A stretch of 64,000 nucleotides of DNA from Emiliania huxleyi CCMP1516 (taxonomy: Eukaryota > Haptophyta > Isochrysidales > Noelaerhabdaceae), in NCBI RefSeq assembly GCF_000372725.1, contig NW_005198244.1, positions 772,578-836,577 on the forward strand, given 5' to 3'. Made by a program: the position numbers and the translations under genes. The notes beneath the pieces were generated by a model. That model made no database searches. It worked only from the letters and a program-made list of their open reading frames with translations, and had not been told where the DNA came from. Of this stretch, positions 30,707-40,729 are shown piece by piece (the first letter of the stretch is position 1; every line of letters starts with the position of its first letter).

Positions 30707-31872
30707 ATGGCATCCAAGTACCAGCCGGTCCCGCCTCGCGAGAAGCAACGCCAATTCCGCTTCAACGCCTCCAAAGCGCCGTCAACGCCGCCGCCTAGGC
30801 AGGCCGCCAAGACCAAGGCACAAATCGGACGAGCGCCCTTGGAGCCGACAAAGCCGCCAGCGGCGGCAGGTTCGCCCAGGAAGCCGCACGCCAAGGCGTC
30901 GTCTGCGGGCGTCAAGACGCACGGCGGGCACGGCGGAGGGAAGGAGAACAGGAGCTCCAACTTCAACCCCGACAAGTACAAGCAGTCGCCGTGTGACAGG
31001 CGTTCGCCTGCCCTCGCTCGGTCACCCCTGTCGCCATCACGGCTCCCCTTGCGTCGCCCTGTCGCCCTCGCCTGTCCTCGACGTCACTCGATGGAGGCCC
31101 GCAGGTGGAAGGCCGGCCAGTGCTCCAAAGGCGACCTGTGCTGGTGAGCGCTGCCCGCTCTTGTGTGTATCCAGTACTCGCCCCGATCGCCGGGGCCTCG
31201 CTCGCTCACGCGACAGCTCGCGACCGTGTGCACCGCAGGTTCAGGCACGGACCACAGGACACGGCGACCGAGGTGCCGTACTTCGTTCTGATGATGCATG
31301 TCGAGGAGGGGCTGTCAAAGCCCTCTCTCATCCGCAAGGGTGCCGCTACCCGCTCCGATTCCGCGTACAGCGAGTGCCACCTGTGCATCGGGCCCGCCTC
31401 AAACGACTGCGCGCCTGAGGGCGCCCCCTCCGAATCTGCAAACGTGCGAACGACCGAGCCGCTCGCCAGCGAGGCGGTCGATTCTGGTGAGTCGAAGTCG
31501 ACGGACGGCCCGGCCAGCCCCCGCAGCCCGGTGACCGTGATGGAGCTCAGCCTCGAGCCGCCGCAGTTCCAGCCCGACCGAGGCCTCGTCCTCGACTCAG
31601 CGCCCCTCGCTTTCCCTCTCGAGCCAGTTCGTGAGACCCCGAGCGCATGGGCGTGGGGTGGCTCGCCCTACCTTTTCTTTCAGCCCTCGCCGCCGCCGAC
31701 GTCGCCGCCTCCACAGGACCTCCCCTGGCCCTGGCAGTGGTTCAGCGGCGGCGCAAAGGCGGCGCCTCCGATCTGGGCGCTCCTGCTCGTCTCCGAGCTC
31801 CTTCCGGTGCCGTCAATGTCGATCCCACTCGCGCTGCTGGTGACACCAACCGACGGCGCATCCGCATGCTAA
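30707..31872 (+). CDS. CCCH-type zinc-finger protein
   Basis: Three exons (30707-30999, 31105-31143, 31239-31872) join in phase to 321 residues; intron 1 is GC-AG, intron 2 GT-AG. The splices rebuild a CCCH finger, CDRWKAGQCSKGDLCWFRHG, with spacing C-x7-C-x5-C-x3-H near residues 96-115. Neither flanking open frame contains it whole, so the model is well supported. The N-terminus is basic and Pro/Lys-rich (ASKYQPVPPREKQRQFRF). The C-terminal 200 residues are Pro/Ser/Trp-rich and probably disordered. CCCH fingers of this type usually bind AU-rich or other single-stranded RNA. Confidence 0.78.
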
Positions 31873-33123
31873 ACAGCTAAAGACGGCGTCGCGGCTTCCT
31901 CACACACGTCGTAAACCGAGCGCGCACGCAGGGTCGAACCCCGCGGCGTGCATGTGCAACCTCTCCGACGGCGCAAGCGACCCTCTATGCAAATCGCTGC
32001 GCATATGGACCGGGGAGAAGGAGTATCTAAGCAGAGAGGGGCGGATGTCCGCCCTCTCTTCCACACGGACGCGCGCCACGAGGCGGCAAAGGAACCATGC
32101 GTGGCACTGCACGTGCGCGTAGGAGCGCGCGTGTCGAGTCTATTGTTGTTTTGCGCAGACGAGACGCTTTGTACACACGGTGCTACGTTAATAGGTTGCG
32201 AGCAGGGAGTGAGAGGCGCGAGAATCATAACGCTTTGTTTACTCTTCGCATGAACTGCGTGTGGTGGGGCTGCGTGCGCGCGTCGGTCGGGTCCGCTTCT
32301 CGACACAGCAGACGCAGAGCACCGCTGTGCACACCGGCTTGAGAGGCAGGCAGGCTGAGGCAGGCCGGACACCTGCCGACACTTGCCGGGACACGTGGCT
32401 CGGCCGTCAGCGCTCTCACGCCCCACGCGCGTGGGGGCCGACGCATCTCAGCAGTTCTCGCACACACCTCGACTGTGCGCATGGCTGGGGAAGCGTCGTC
32501 AGTCTGTGAGGTGCTGCCTGGCCCCCCGTCATGCCCCCCCTCCGTCGCGCGCGTACGTACATACACACGTGCGAGGCAGGGTCGGCGAGGGGCGACACGG
32601 GCGCGTGCGCCTGCGGCCCCCCCGTCGCCCGGACCCCGCGCCCGTGGCGCACACACGCCCGACACGCGCGACACGGCGGACGGCGTGTGCGCACGGCGCT
32701 CGCGGCACGGCGGTGCTCGAGCGCCCATTTAGAATCATCAGACATATGCGGCTCTGGCCTATTTACGAACAAATAAGTTTGAGGCAACCACAACAACGAA
32801 CAAGCGAACAAGACGAGAAGAAACAACATGCTGTACATTCGTGCCCCGGGCTCCCCCACCCACACGCGCGGATCGAGGCCGTCTCTGCACACACGACGCC
32901 CCTGATGGGTGCTACTAACAGGTACCGCCGCGCGCGGGCTACACACCATTTCCCCACAGCACACAGACGAGGGGGCTCACGCGAACCCCCTTCATAGAAT
33001 TGCAGAGCGCCTGCCCCCAAGCCTCCCCTTTTCCGCTCCGCGTCACACGCCCCCGCCCCTCCCTCCTCTTCCCTCGTCGCGCGCCGTTGGGCTTTGGCAA
33101 GTCGGCCTCCGCCGCCGCCTCGC
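31873..33123. other. 1.25 kb without a supported gene
   Basis: Open frames are Arg/His/Cys-rich shadows of CG-rich DNA with no family resemblance. ACAC/GTGCG-rich phrases repeat in the 32470-32710 part. GC drops near 32750-32830 with an A-rich stretch. Confidence 0.4.
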
Positions 33124-33757
33124 TCAGGACGCCTTGAGCGCCAGTGCCTGGAAGAACATCTGGAACTCGTCCAGGTCGACGGCGCCTAAGCGACAGGTCT
33201 CGGACACGTCTCGGACGTGTCCGGGAGATGTCTGGAGCTCGTCCAGGTCGGCGCGCCGTCGCGGTTGCGGTCCTGCAACGGCGTGGGGCCCAAGAGGGGC
33301 CGGCGGTGAGAAAACGCGCTTGCGCATGTGGCGTGGCCCTCCCAGCGAGGCTTGGCTGGCCAGAGAGGCTTGGCTGGCGGCGGAGGCACGCGACGCGGCG
33401 CCCTCAAGGAGGAGACGGAAGCAGAGGGGCGGGGCAGTGACACGCGGCGCGGTGCCCGCCGAAAAGAGACGGGGAGGAGCGGCGGTACGTGTGTGTCGCA
33501 TCTACACCGTGTGTCGCGCCATCATGCGGAAGCTCTTTGCGATCGCGCGGCGGGCGATGCCGTCCGACGCGCTGTCTGCGAGGCCCTCGACTGGGAGGAG
33601 GGAGAGGGGGCCCGGGCAGGAGTAGGAGAGTACTGCAGTGGTGTGTGGAGCGGAGGCAGGGTGGGAGGGCTGGGGCGGAGAGGCAGCGGGGACGGATGGA
33701 GTAGGCGAGGGGTGGTGTATGTGTGTGTGTGTGTGTGTGTGGTAGGAGTGTGTGTGT

Positions 33758-33792
<35 letters not shown>

Positions 33793-33806
33793 CGTGTGCA
33801 TGTGCG

Positions 33807-33858
<52 letters not shown>

Positions 33859-35196
33859 GCGTGTGTGTGCGCGCGCCTGCGGCAGGAGAGACGCCGGCAG
33901 CGCGGAGGACCGCCTCCTTTGCGACCTGCTTCACGGGCGCCACCGCCGCGGCGAACTCCTCCAGCGAGACCTGCGCCGTCAGCACACGCTCCGTGAGGGG
34001 TGGAGCGGGAGGGGGAGGCGGCGCTGCTCCTGGCTTGCGAGCACCGTCCCCGAGCCGGAGATGTCGATCAGGTTGAAGGCCACCGTCAGGACGGGGTCGC
34101 GCCGGTAGCGCACGCCCTTGACGAAGCGGTGGAACTCGGCCTGAGGAGGGCTTGAGACTCGGGTCGGGGAGGGCTCGCGCCGTGGGGCCCGAGACAGGTG
34201 CGGGGCTGCGCCTCGGTCACTGCGCCGTCCGAGTCGTCGTCCATCTCGTAGAAGACCTTGGCAACGGCCTTCTCGCGCAGGGAGCGGAGGGCGGTCTCCT
34301 CGATCGACCCCTTTTTGATCTCGCCGAGTCCGAGGATCTCTCCCAGCGCCGGCGCAGCCACGTCCCAGATCGCCTTTGCGCCTGGGCGAGGGAGGCGGCA
34401 GGGAGGTGGCAGGGAGGTGAGAGGGAGGCGGGAGGGAGGCGGGAGGGAGGTGGGAAGGAGGTGGGAGGGAGGCGGGAGGGAGGCGGGAGGGAGGCGGGAA
34501 GGAGGTGGCAGGGACGGCTCGTGGAGCTGCTGTGCGAGGGGGAGGGAGCAGAGCAGCGCGGAGGGTGGTGAGGCGGCGCCGTCGTTCAGCTGCGCGAGGG
34601 TGAGGCGGCCGTCGGCGGTGGAGTTGAAGAGGCGGAAGGCGATCGCGACGAGCGGGTCGCCGCCCGCGTCGAACGGGCTCGATGGCAGCGGCTCCGGCCG
34701 GCAGAGCAGGAAGAGGCCGAGCACCTGCGACCGCGCGGCAGTGCAAGCTCACTGGCGCAGGACAGTCTCACCACAAGGCTGCAGCGCGCGCTCGCTCAAG
34801 TGCGCCGGCAAGCAGGCAAGCAGGCAAGATGGCAAGCGGGCGGCGGGCGGGCGAGCAGGCAGCGGGCGGGTGGAAGCGGGTGGGCACCGCCAGCAGCGCC
34901 GCCGCAACCATCGCGACCGTCTCGAGGGTGCGAGGCGGCGGCGGTGGCTCGGGGATGGGAGGCTTCCACGGCATTTCCGGCCCGAATCCAGCCACGGCGA
35001 GGCCCGCCGTCTTGACCAGCCTTTGGATGCCGCGGCTCCCATACAGCACTTCCGCACGCACACGCTGCTTAAACTGCCGCTCGGCAATCTCCTGCATCAC
35101 CTCGACATCCTCGATGACCTGATCCTGGAGCGACACCTCGGAGGAAGCGGCGAACGCCGCGAGTACGCCCACCAGGACAGCAACGCACCAGCGCAT
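33124..35196 (-). CDS. Secretory-pathway protein with four EF-hands
   Basis: Eight exons join in phase to 309 residues: 35196-34888, 34724-34580, 34381-34212, 34140-34045, 33970-33895, 33575-33520, 33272-33257, 33185-33124. The protein begins with a signal peptide (MRWCVAVLVGVLAAFAASS). A helical region with a short Pro tract (PPIPEPPPPP) and a hydrophobic VAMVAAALLA segment follows. Four EF-hand loops are rebuilt: NSTADGRLTLAQ, DDDSDGAVTEAE, DISGSGTVSLEE and DRNRDGAVDLDE. The last two are correct only after splicing, which supports the model. Five of seven introns use GC donors; one (33576-33894) contains a long (GT)n tract. Likely a calcium sensor of the endomembrane system or, given the alga, a plastid envelope. 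Confidence 0.8.
33719..33857 (+). repeat. (GT)n microsatellite
   Basis: About 140 bp of nearly pure GT with occasional C, lying inside an intron of the EF-hand gene. Expected to be polymorphic in length. Confidence 0.95.
34385..34512 (+). repeat. G-rich minisatellite (GGGAGGYGG-like units)
   Basis: About 16 imperfect 7-8 bp units (GGGAGGC/GGGAGGT alternating) inside an intron of the EF-hand gene. On the + strand the run of G triplets could form quadruplexes; on the transcribed minus strand it is a C/T-rich tract. Confidence 0.9.
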
Positions 35197-35682
35197 CGGA
35201 ACCTTTGTCGGAGCGGTCAGGACTTCGCGCCCGCTTCTCTGGAATCATCAGTCAAGAAGAAAACACATCGCGGAATTGCCTGTATCCCTTTTCCCTTTAT
35301 TTCTGTTCACGCCTCACGGGTAGGTGGTGGTCTGGTGGGGGCTACCCTTCCCAGCCGGAACAGCTATCCTTTGTTCAGAGGCTGTGAACCCGTCCAACGA
35401 CTAACACCAAACACGTGTAATGCTCGGTGGCAGCCAGGAACCATCCGTCACGTGTGTCGCCGCTCGATCCTCAGGTAACTATTTCGGCGAGATTGGCGCA
35501 GGCAGGTGCCGAGCGCGCTCGACGAGAGCTCGCGGGCACCGCGCCTCAGTGCTCAGACGGAGGAGCGCCATGGTAGTCAAAACGAAAGGAAACTCGCAAG
35601 ACGGACAGTCCCCCCCCCCCCCCCCCTTCAACGCCTCACCGTACACAGAGCAGTTTACTCGCAGGCAGGCGGACGGTTCAGA

Positions 35683-37923
35683 TCAGTCGAGGAAGCCAGA
35701 GCCCGGCCCTGGCAGCTCCATCGTGTTGTTCCATATCTCGTGTCCGAACTGTTGACGCGGACTCATCATCCTGCGGTGCTGCGCCATGATGCGCTGGTAC
35801 CACTGGTCGGTGGCTGGCACGGCCACCTGGTAGGCGCTTACCATCGCAAAGAGATCCTCGATGAACGTGCTCAGACCTTCAACCGTCTCAAACTGGCGCA
35901 CCATCGAGTGAGAGCCACGCATCAAGGTTTGCGTGACGAGGAGCGCTTGGAAGCTCCAGTAGTCGACATCGACCCCCTCGTCCTCGAACATGTCGTGGAG
36001 GAGCTGGTGCGCACGTAAGTGCAGAGCGAAGCCCCAACTCTCGCTCCGCCTCAACCATGCGTTCGCTCGGGGACTGGTGAGCATGGACTGCCATGCCGCC
36101 GTGAGGAGTGGCGCGTTGCGCATTGCGACGCGGACGTCGACGTCGCGCGCGGGGAATCGGTTTGGCCCGGTGTTGAAGATGCCCAGGAACTCCATCAGGT
36201 GCCGACCCATCGGCTCTCGTAGCGGCGACATGCCAAGGGTGCGCCGGGTGCTGCGGAAGACGTTCTGGATGATGTTGCAGCACGAGTCGGCGAGCTCGGG
36301 ATCAGACGGGGCGTACCACTGCCGGTCTGTCTTGTGCTTTCGCAGAGTGAGCAGCACCTCAATGTCCGCGCCAGCCAGCTCGCGCAGCGAGTTGTACGCC
36401 GAGACCCACGCGTCCGTCGACGTCTCCTCTTCGGACTCGAGCTCATCCGCGTCAGTGAAGCTCGCTCGTTCGCAGAGCGTGTGCAACAGCGTGAGCAGTG
36501 CGCCTGTCGAGAGCACGCCACGTTCCTCGCGCGCGAGGCGGAGGGCAGCCCAGATCTCGTCGCCGTCGCCGCTCAATGCGTAGTCTTGATGAAGACGCGA
36601 CCGCTCTTGGCTCGACTGCGTCGCGAGCCACGCCGCCCGCGCGCTGAGGAATGCACGCATGAACACTTCCTTTCGAACCAGTGGCATCCCATAGGCAACC
36701 GCGAAGAGCGCACCCGAGAATGCGCGGTGGCGGCTCTGTGCGCACGAATCGAGGAGCGCGGGAGCGCAAGCCGCCACGAGGCGCTGCACCGCGTCGTCTG
36801 CGGAGTCGAGCTGCTCAACGCAGTACTGGGCAACGTGCGGCAGTATCGCCCGGAGGGACTCGGGCGCGCTCGGCTTGTTGCAGAGGGCGCGCAGCGCCTT
36901 GCACCGGGTCGTGCGCCGCAGCCGCTCCTGCGCCGCGCGGTCGAGCATCCCCGAGAAGTAGCGGCACGTCTGCTCCATGCGCGCCAGCTCACCGGCACGC
37001 AAAAGGGCGAGCACCTCCTCCGTGACGTTGCCGTCGAGCACCTGGAAGATTCCCGCGTTGCGCTGCGCCTCCTTGACACGCACCATGGGCTTCCACTTCA
37101 CCACAAGGCCCGCTTCCGACGCCGCGCCACGCGCGATGTCGTCTGTCAGCGCGTCGAGGTCTGCCTCAGTCAGTGCCGACAGCTGCAGAGCACGCGCAAA
37201 AAAGTCGTCGAACTCCGCCGCCGCCGCTTGCATTTCTCGCTCGTGCACGACCGCGCTGGCGGCCTCTGCGCGCTGCACCTCCACCTCCGCCCGCGCGCTC
37301 CAGCTCTCAGCAGATGACGACGCGCCCTGCTGCTCGGCGCGAAAGGCTGCCATGTTGAAGGCCTGCGCGGCGGCTAGATGCTGCCCAGAGGCGGAGAGCG
37401 CCTCAGCGTGCCGCGCATGTGCCTTGGGCCAGCTGGCGCAGTTGGAGATGGCAGCGGCAGCGGCAGCGACCGCCAGGTCAGCATGGTCGAGTTTGAGATG
37501 CAGCATCGAGATGTTGGCGTTCAGCTTCGCCAGCTCTCCTCCAAGCGCCTTTTGCGCCGCGCCACCATCATCCGGTCTCTGCATTTGGATGGGCGATGCC
37601 TGCAGCTGCGCCTCGCACGCCGTGTAGTGCTCCAGCGAGCGCGCCCAGTCGCCGGATCTGAAGGCGACCTCCGCCGCCTTCTTTGCCGGCCAGAACGGGC
37701 CATCCTCCCGCAGCTCATCGAGCAAGAATGGAGCCGCTGCCGTCATTGCTTCCATTGCGTCGCCGGACTCGTCGGCACGCAGCATGGCTTCCATCGCACG
37801 GGATATCTTGACGTCCTCCGTCGTGCGCGAGAACTCTCGCATCTCCGCGCGCTCGGCAGCGCTAGACCGCGACGTGGTCGAGCGACCCCAGCCTTCGGGA
37901 AGGTTGCGCGTGGAGCGCGCCAT
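35683..37923 (-). CDS. Large helical protein with TPR repeats and an F-box-like motif
   Basis: Uninterrupted frame of 746 residues from ATG at 37923. Residues 78-190 resemble TPR repeats: AKKAAEVAFRSGDWARSLEH, then LNANISMLHLKLDHADLAVA and KAHARHAEALSASGQHLAAA. Residues 295-345 (NVTEEVLALLRAGELARMEQ, then TCRYFSGMLDRAAQERLRR) look like a divergent F-box. The remainder is all-helical and may form ARM/HEAT-like repeats. A TPR plus F-box pairing suggests a scaffold that might recruit SCF ubiquitin ligase, but the C-terminal 400 residues match nothing I know. It is one of the longest intron-free frames in the window. Confidence 0.75.
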   Translation of the reverse strand: MARSTRNLPEGWGRSTTSRSSAAERAEMREFSRTTEDVKISRAMEAMLRADESGDAMEAMTAAAPFLLDELREDGPFWPAKKAAEVAFRSGDWARSLEHYTACEAQLQASPIQMQRPDDGGAAQKALGGELAKLNANISMLHLKLDHADLAVAAAAAAISNCASWPKAHARHAEALSASGQHLAAAQAFNMAAFRAEQQGASSSAESWSARAEVEVQRAEAASAVVHEREMQAAAAEFDDFFARALQLSALTEADLDALTDDIARGAASEAGLVVKWKPMVRVKEAQRNAGIFQVLDGNVTEEVLALLRAGELARMEQTCRYFSGMLDRAAQERLRRTTRCKALRALCNKPSAPESLRAILPHVAQYCVEQLDSADDAVQRLVAACAPALLDSCAQSRHRAFSGALFAVAYGMPLVRKEVFMRAFLSARAAWLATQSSQERSRLHQDYALSGDGDEIWAALRLAREERGVLSTGALLTLLHTLCERASFTDADELESEEETSTDAWVSAYNSLRELAGADIEVLLTLRKHKTDRQWYAPSDPELADSCCNIIQNVFRSTRRTLGMSPLREPMGRHLMEFLGIFNTGPNRFPARDVDVRVAMRNAPLLTAAWQSMLTSPRANAWLRRSESWGFALHLRAHQLLHDMFEDEGVDVDYWSFQALLVTQTLMRGSHSMVRQFETVEGLSTFIEDLFAMVSAYQVAVPATDQWYQRIMAQHRRMMSPRQQFGHEIWNNTMELPGPGSGFLD

Positions 37924-38066
37924 GCCGGGCGTCGATACCCAGGATCGAGGGCGGCGTGAGGGAGGTGTCCAGCTGCAGCTCCGTGGACCGTCCAGAACCC
38001 GGTGAGTAAGGTGTCTCTATGGAGTGTATGAGCGGGTGAGAGGTGAGACAGCACCGCGGCTTGGCC

Positions 38067-38628
38067 GAGCGAGTTCTTTTATACCAGGTTGCAACCCTAG
38101 TCTCGCACTGCGCTGTGAACGCTGCTGGTTGGCGTCGGTTCCACCCCGTCCCCATCCAGGTCGTTGGTTGCTGCCCCAGGTCCCGCACTATGTAGTACAA
38201 TGCCCCGTTCTCTGGATCATGCTTGTTGGGGTACGTGGTTCGCCCGTCCCTGCCTGTGTCCCGTCCACGTCGCCCGTCGGCAAAGCGGACGACCTATGGT
38301 GCCGCTCGATGCTGCTGCGGCGTTGGCGATGGGGCTTTCTGCACGCGGTCCCGGCGGGCAGGCGTGGTACTTCAGCCGCGCGCGGACTCTCCAACTTCCG
38401 CACTCCCTCCGTTTTCAAAAATCTCTCTCTCCCCTCCCTCCTCACTCAGTGAGCTACGACGTTCACAGCGCGAATTTGGCCCCTCGGCTCGCTCCGCTCG
38501 CCGGCGAGTTGGTTGGTTGCTGGCAGCACCCCAGGCCCAGCACCGGGGGGTCCTGAGAGCTGTTGGTTGGTGCTCTGTTCACAGCACGGTGCGAGACTAG
38601 GGTTGCAACCTGGTAAAGAACTCGCTCG
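38067..38628. mobile_element. About 560-bp element with roughly 50-bp terminal inverted repeats
   Basis: The left arm (38067-38120; ACCAGGTTGCAACCCTAGTC then GCTGTGAAC) is matched by its reverse complement at 38578-38628, with a few mismatches and a two-base indel. Next to the arms are related GGTTGGTTGCTG phrases. The interior is non-coding. MITE-like or an inverted duplication; no clean target duplication seen. Confidence 0.6.
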
Positions 38629-38733
38629 CAGCACCCTCGGTATGCGTTGTGCTGACTATGTAGTATATGTTTCGCCACCCTGCTCCAGAGAAAATTCAAA
38701 ATAAAAAGTATTAACAACGAAGGCGCTCTCTCT

Positions 38734-39337
38734 CAAAAGCGGGAGGGAGCGGAGACGGTGGGCAGAGAGCGAAGTGGGTGAGACTGATGATGCTCCTTCG
38801 ACTTAGGGAGCGGTTCAGATGCTGGGCGGGCTTCAGGCTGGTGCTCACGCGAACAGGAATCGACGCGATGTGCAAAGCATACAAGAAGGGGAGAGGGAAG
38901 AGGAGAGACGCCGGTGAGGACGAAGCAGAAACTAGCGCAGACGAGAGCAGGGGAGACCCGGGGACTGGGGAGCCGGAGCAGACGGCATCGGCCGCCGAGG
39001 GAACGTTGGGAAGAGGCACGAGGAGGGCGGCGACCTCGACCGACTATGGAGGACCCGTCGCCAGACGACGCAGGGCAGAAGACGGTGAGGCGGAGCAGAC
39101 GCGCAGGGCGAGACGAGGGAGGGAGCAGGACTTTGCGGAGATCAGCAGGAGGATGTACGAAGAGATTAGGAGCAGCAGGGACCCGAGGGACCATGTGGAA
39201 GACGGCTAGTGCTAGTCCCCCACCGGGAGGACGACCCCGGCTAGTCGCCGACCACACCCACAAAGAACCCTGCACAAAGATCGCAAGGGCGGGGGCCTGT
39301 TCCTTTTTACCCATCTCACAGTAGAGAGGTGTCCGTT
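38734..39337 (+). repeat. Dispersed repeat R3, copy 1, with a coding-like frame
   Basis: About 600 bp nearly identical (roughly 90% by eye) to the inverted copy at 51072-51696. An open frame at 38778-39209 encodes a charged protein (MLLRLRERFRCWAGFRLVLT, later RRRRAEDGEAEQTRRARRG and EISRRMYEEIRSSRDPRDH). The frame is only partly kept in the second copy. Unclassified interspersed element; no transposase, reverse transcriptase or terminal repeat is recognised. Confidence 0.75.
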
Positions 39338-39397
39338 ACCGTTTTTATTTATTTTATCTCTCTCAAAATAAAAAGTGGGACTGGGAGAGAGAAAAGT

Positions 39398-39466
39398 TAA
39401 AGAATTTTACAACAAAACTCCCTCGCACAACACTGGGCACGGGACTGGCGCGCACTGAAAAGTCAA
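39398..39466 (+). repeat. Short dispersed motif (AAAGAATTTTACAA ... GGGACTGGCGCGCACTG)
   Basis: AGAATTTTAC followed by CTCCCTCGCACAACACTGG recurs at 40768-40800, and GGGCACGGGACTGGCGCGCA recurs at 41812-41834 with AAAAGAATTTTACAAAC after it. The motifs bracket the element ORF at 40730-41641. Confidence 0.65.
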
Positions 39467-39680
39467 AGAACAGACAAACCCCCAAGGGGGGGCGGCCCTC
39501 CATTCGTCGTGCCGACTTGCTTGTGGACCCTGGCCAGGACCCCGTCCTATCTTTTACTTGCGCTTTCCATATTCTCCTCTCGATCAGTCCTCACCGGCTC
39601 TGCTCGGCTGCGTCTGATTTGCCGCTCAGCGTCGACCCCTTCACCTCGAGGCAGTGGCTGGAGTCGGCCACCACAGGCGC

Positions 39681-40693
39681 CTAAAGGCGAGAGAGAAGGC
39701 CCGTTCGCGAGGGTGCTGGCCGATCGGTCGGCCGGCCGCGCGCAAGGGCGGCCGCCTCCCAGCTGCCATCCTCGCGCGGCGCGACGAGGACATACAGGCC
39801 GCAGTACTGGCAGGGCGGCCACCTGCCGACAACGCGGGCCTGTGAGCACGCGTGCTCCTCCTCGACGCAGAAATGGCAAGGCGCGGCCACCTGCCCCCAG
39901 CCCCGTCCGGCGGCCGGTTCCTCTGCGAGTGGCGAAATAGGGCCGAGGTGGGGCTGCCGTGCGAGACGAGCAGCACTGTCTCGCCGGGGTGGTGCGCCTT
40001 CGCCACGTAGTCAAACAGCCGCGTCACCCGCTCCTCCTCCCGCGCATGCGTCTCGAACTCGCCCCATCTGAAGTCTGCCTCCACGACGGTGCCCGCTCCC
40101 GTGTCCCCCCCCTGGCCTGGCGCCCGCAAGAGCAGCTCCATCTCCCCGACCAGATCGGCAGAGAGTGAGCTAGCGCCCTCAGACGAGGCGACGCCGCGGG
40201 CTTGCAGCGAGGCGAGGAATTCGGCGTTGGTGCGCGGGAGCAGCTCGGACGCAGACCTCTTTGCCAGCGGGTGGATGAGAGCCTCGTCGACGGGGGTGCC
40301 CCACGCCTTGCGGCCGTCCGGCCCGCCCCAGGTGGAGTCGCTGACGCCGCCGATGCACCACGACCGGTACCACGCCTCGCCCATGTGCTCCATCAGCGAA
40401 AGGTCTATCCGGGCGTCGATACCGATGCCGGAGGCGGAGGCGAGCGCCGCGGCCGCCGCGGCGGCGGTCTGCACGCACCGCAGCAGCGGCGAGCAGTAGA
40501 TGCGGGTGACGGGCGGCAGGCGGTGCGACTCGATGTGCCTCGCGATCGCTCGACCCAGCGCGGCCGCCTGCAGCCCTCCTGCGCCCGTGAGAGGCGTGTT
40601 CCACGGCTGGGCACTCGACGCGATCCAGTTGCGGCCCGCGTCGCGCTCGACATAGTCGAGGCGCTCCGCGTGCCGGGCGAGGATGATCGGCAT
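39681..40693 (-). CDS. Histidine phosphatase superfamily protein (phosphoglycerate-mutase fold)
   Basis: Two exons (40693-39944, 39890-39681) joined by a 53-nt GC-AG intron give 319 residues. The nucleophilic motif LARHAERLD (RHxE here rather than RHG) opens the protein, and RIYCSPLLRCVQTA supplies the second Arg. LMEHMGEAWYRS holds an acidic residue in the proton-donor position and VLLVSHGSPTS the second His. The layout resembles UBASH3/Sts-type and eukaryotic PGM-like phosphatases. After the splice the C-terminus has a Cys/His-rich patch (CHFCVEEEHAC, CQYCGLYVLV) that could bind zinc, unusual for the family. The substrate is unknown. The start is within 40 bp of the R-element ORF on the opposite strand. 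Confidence 0.8.
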
Positions 40694-40729
40694 GTTGTGT
40701 GCCGTGCAGATAGATCTACAGAGCGCTGC

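Noticed and set aside
31900-31990. tRNA-like T-arm (GGGGTTCGACCC on the minus strand) with a GCA-containing loop upstream
   Set aside because: The anticodon and D stems do not pair and the T loop is one base out of register; no cloverleaf can be drawn.
33502-33985. Cys/Val or Thr/His repeat proteins in the GT tract
   Set aside because: Translations of a pure dinucleotide repeat inside an intron.
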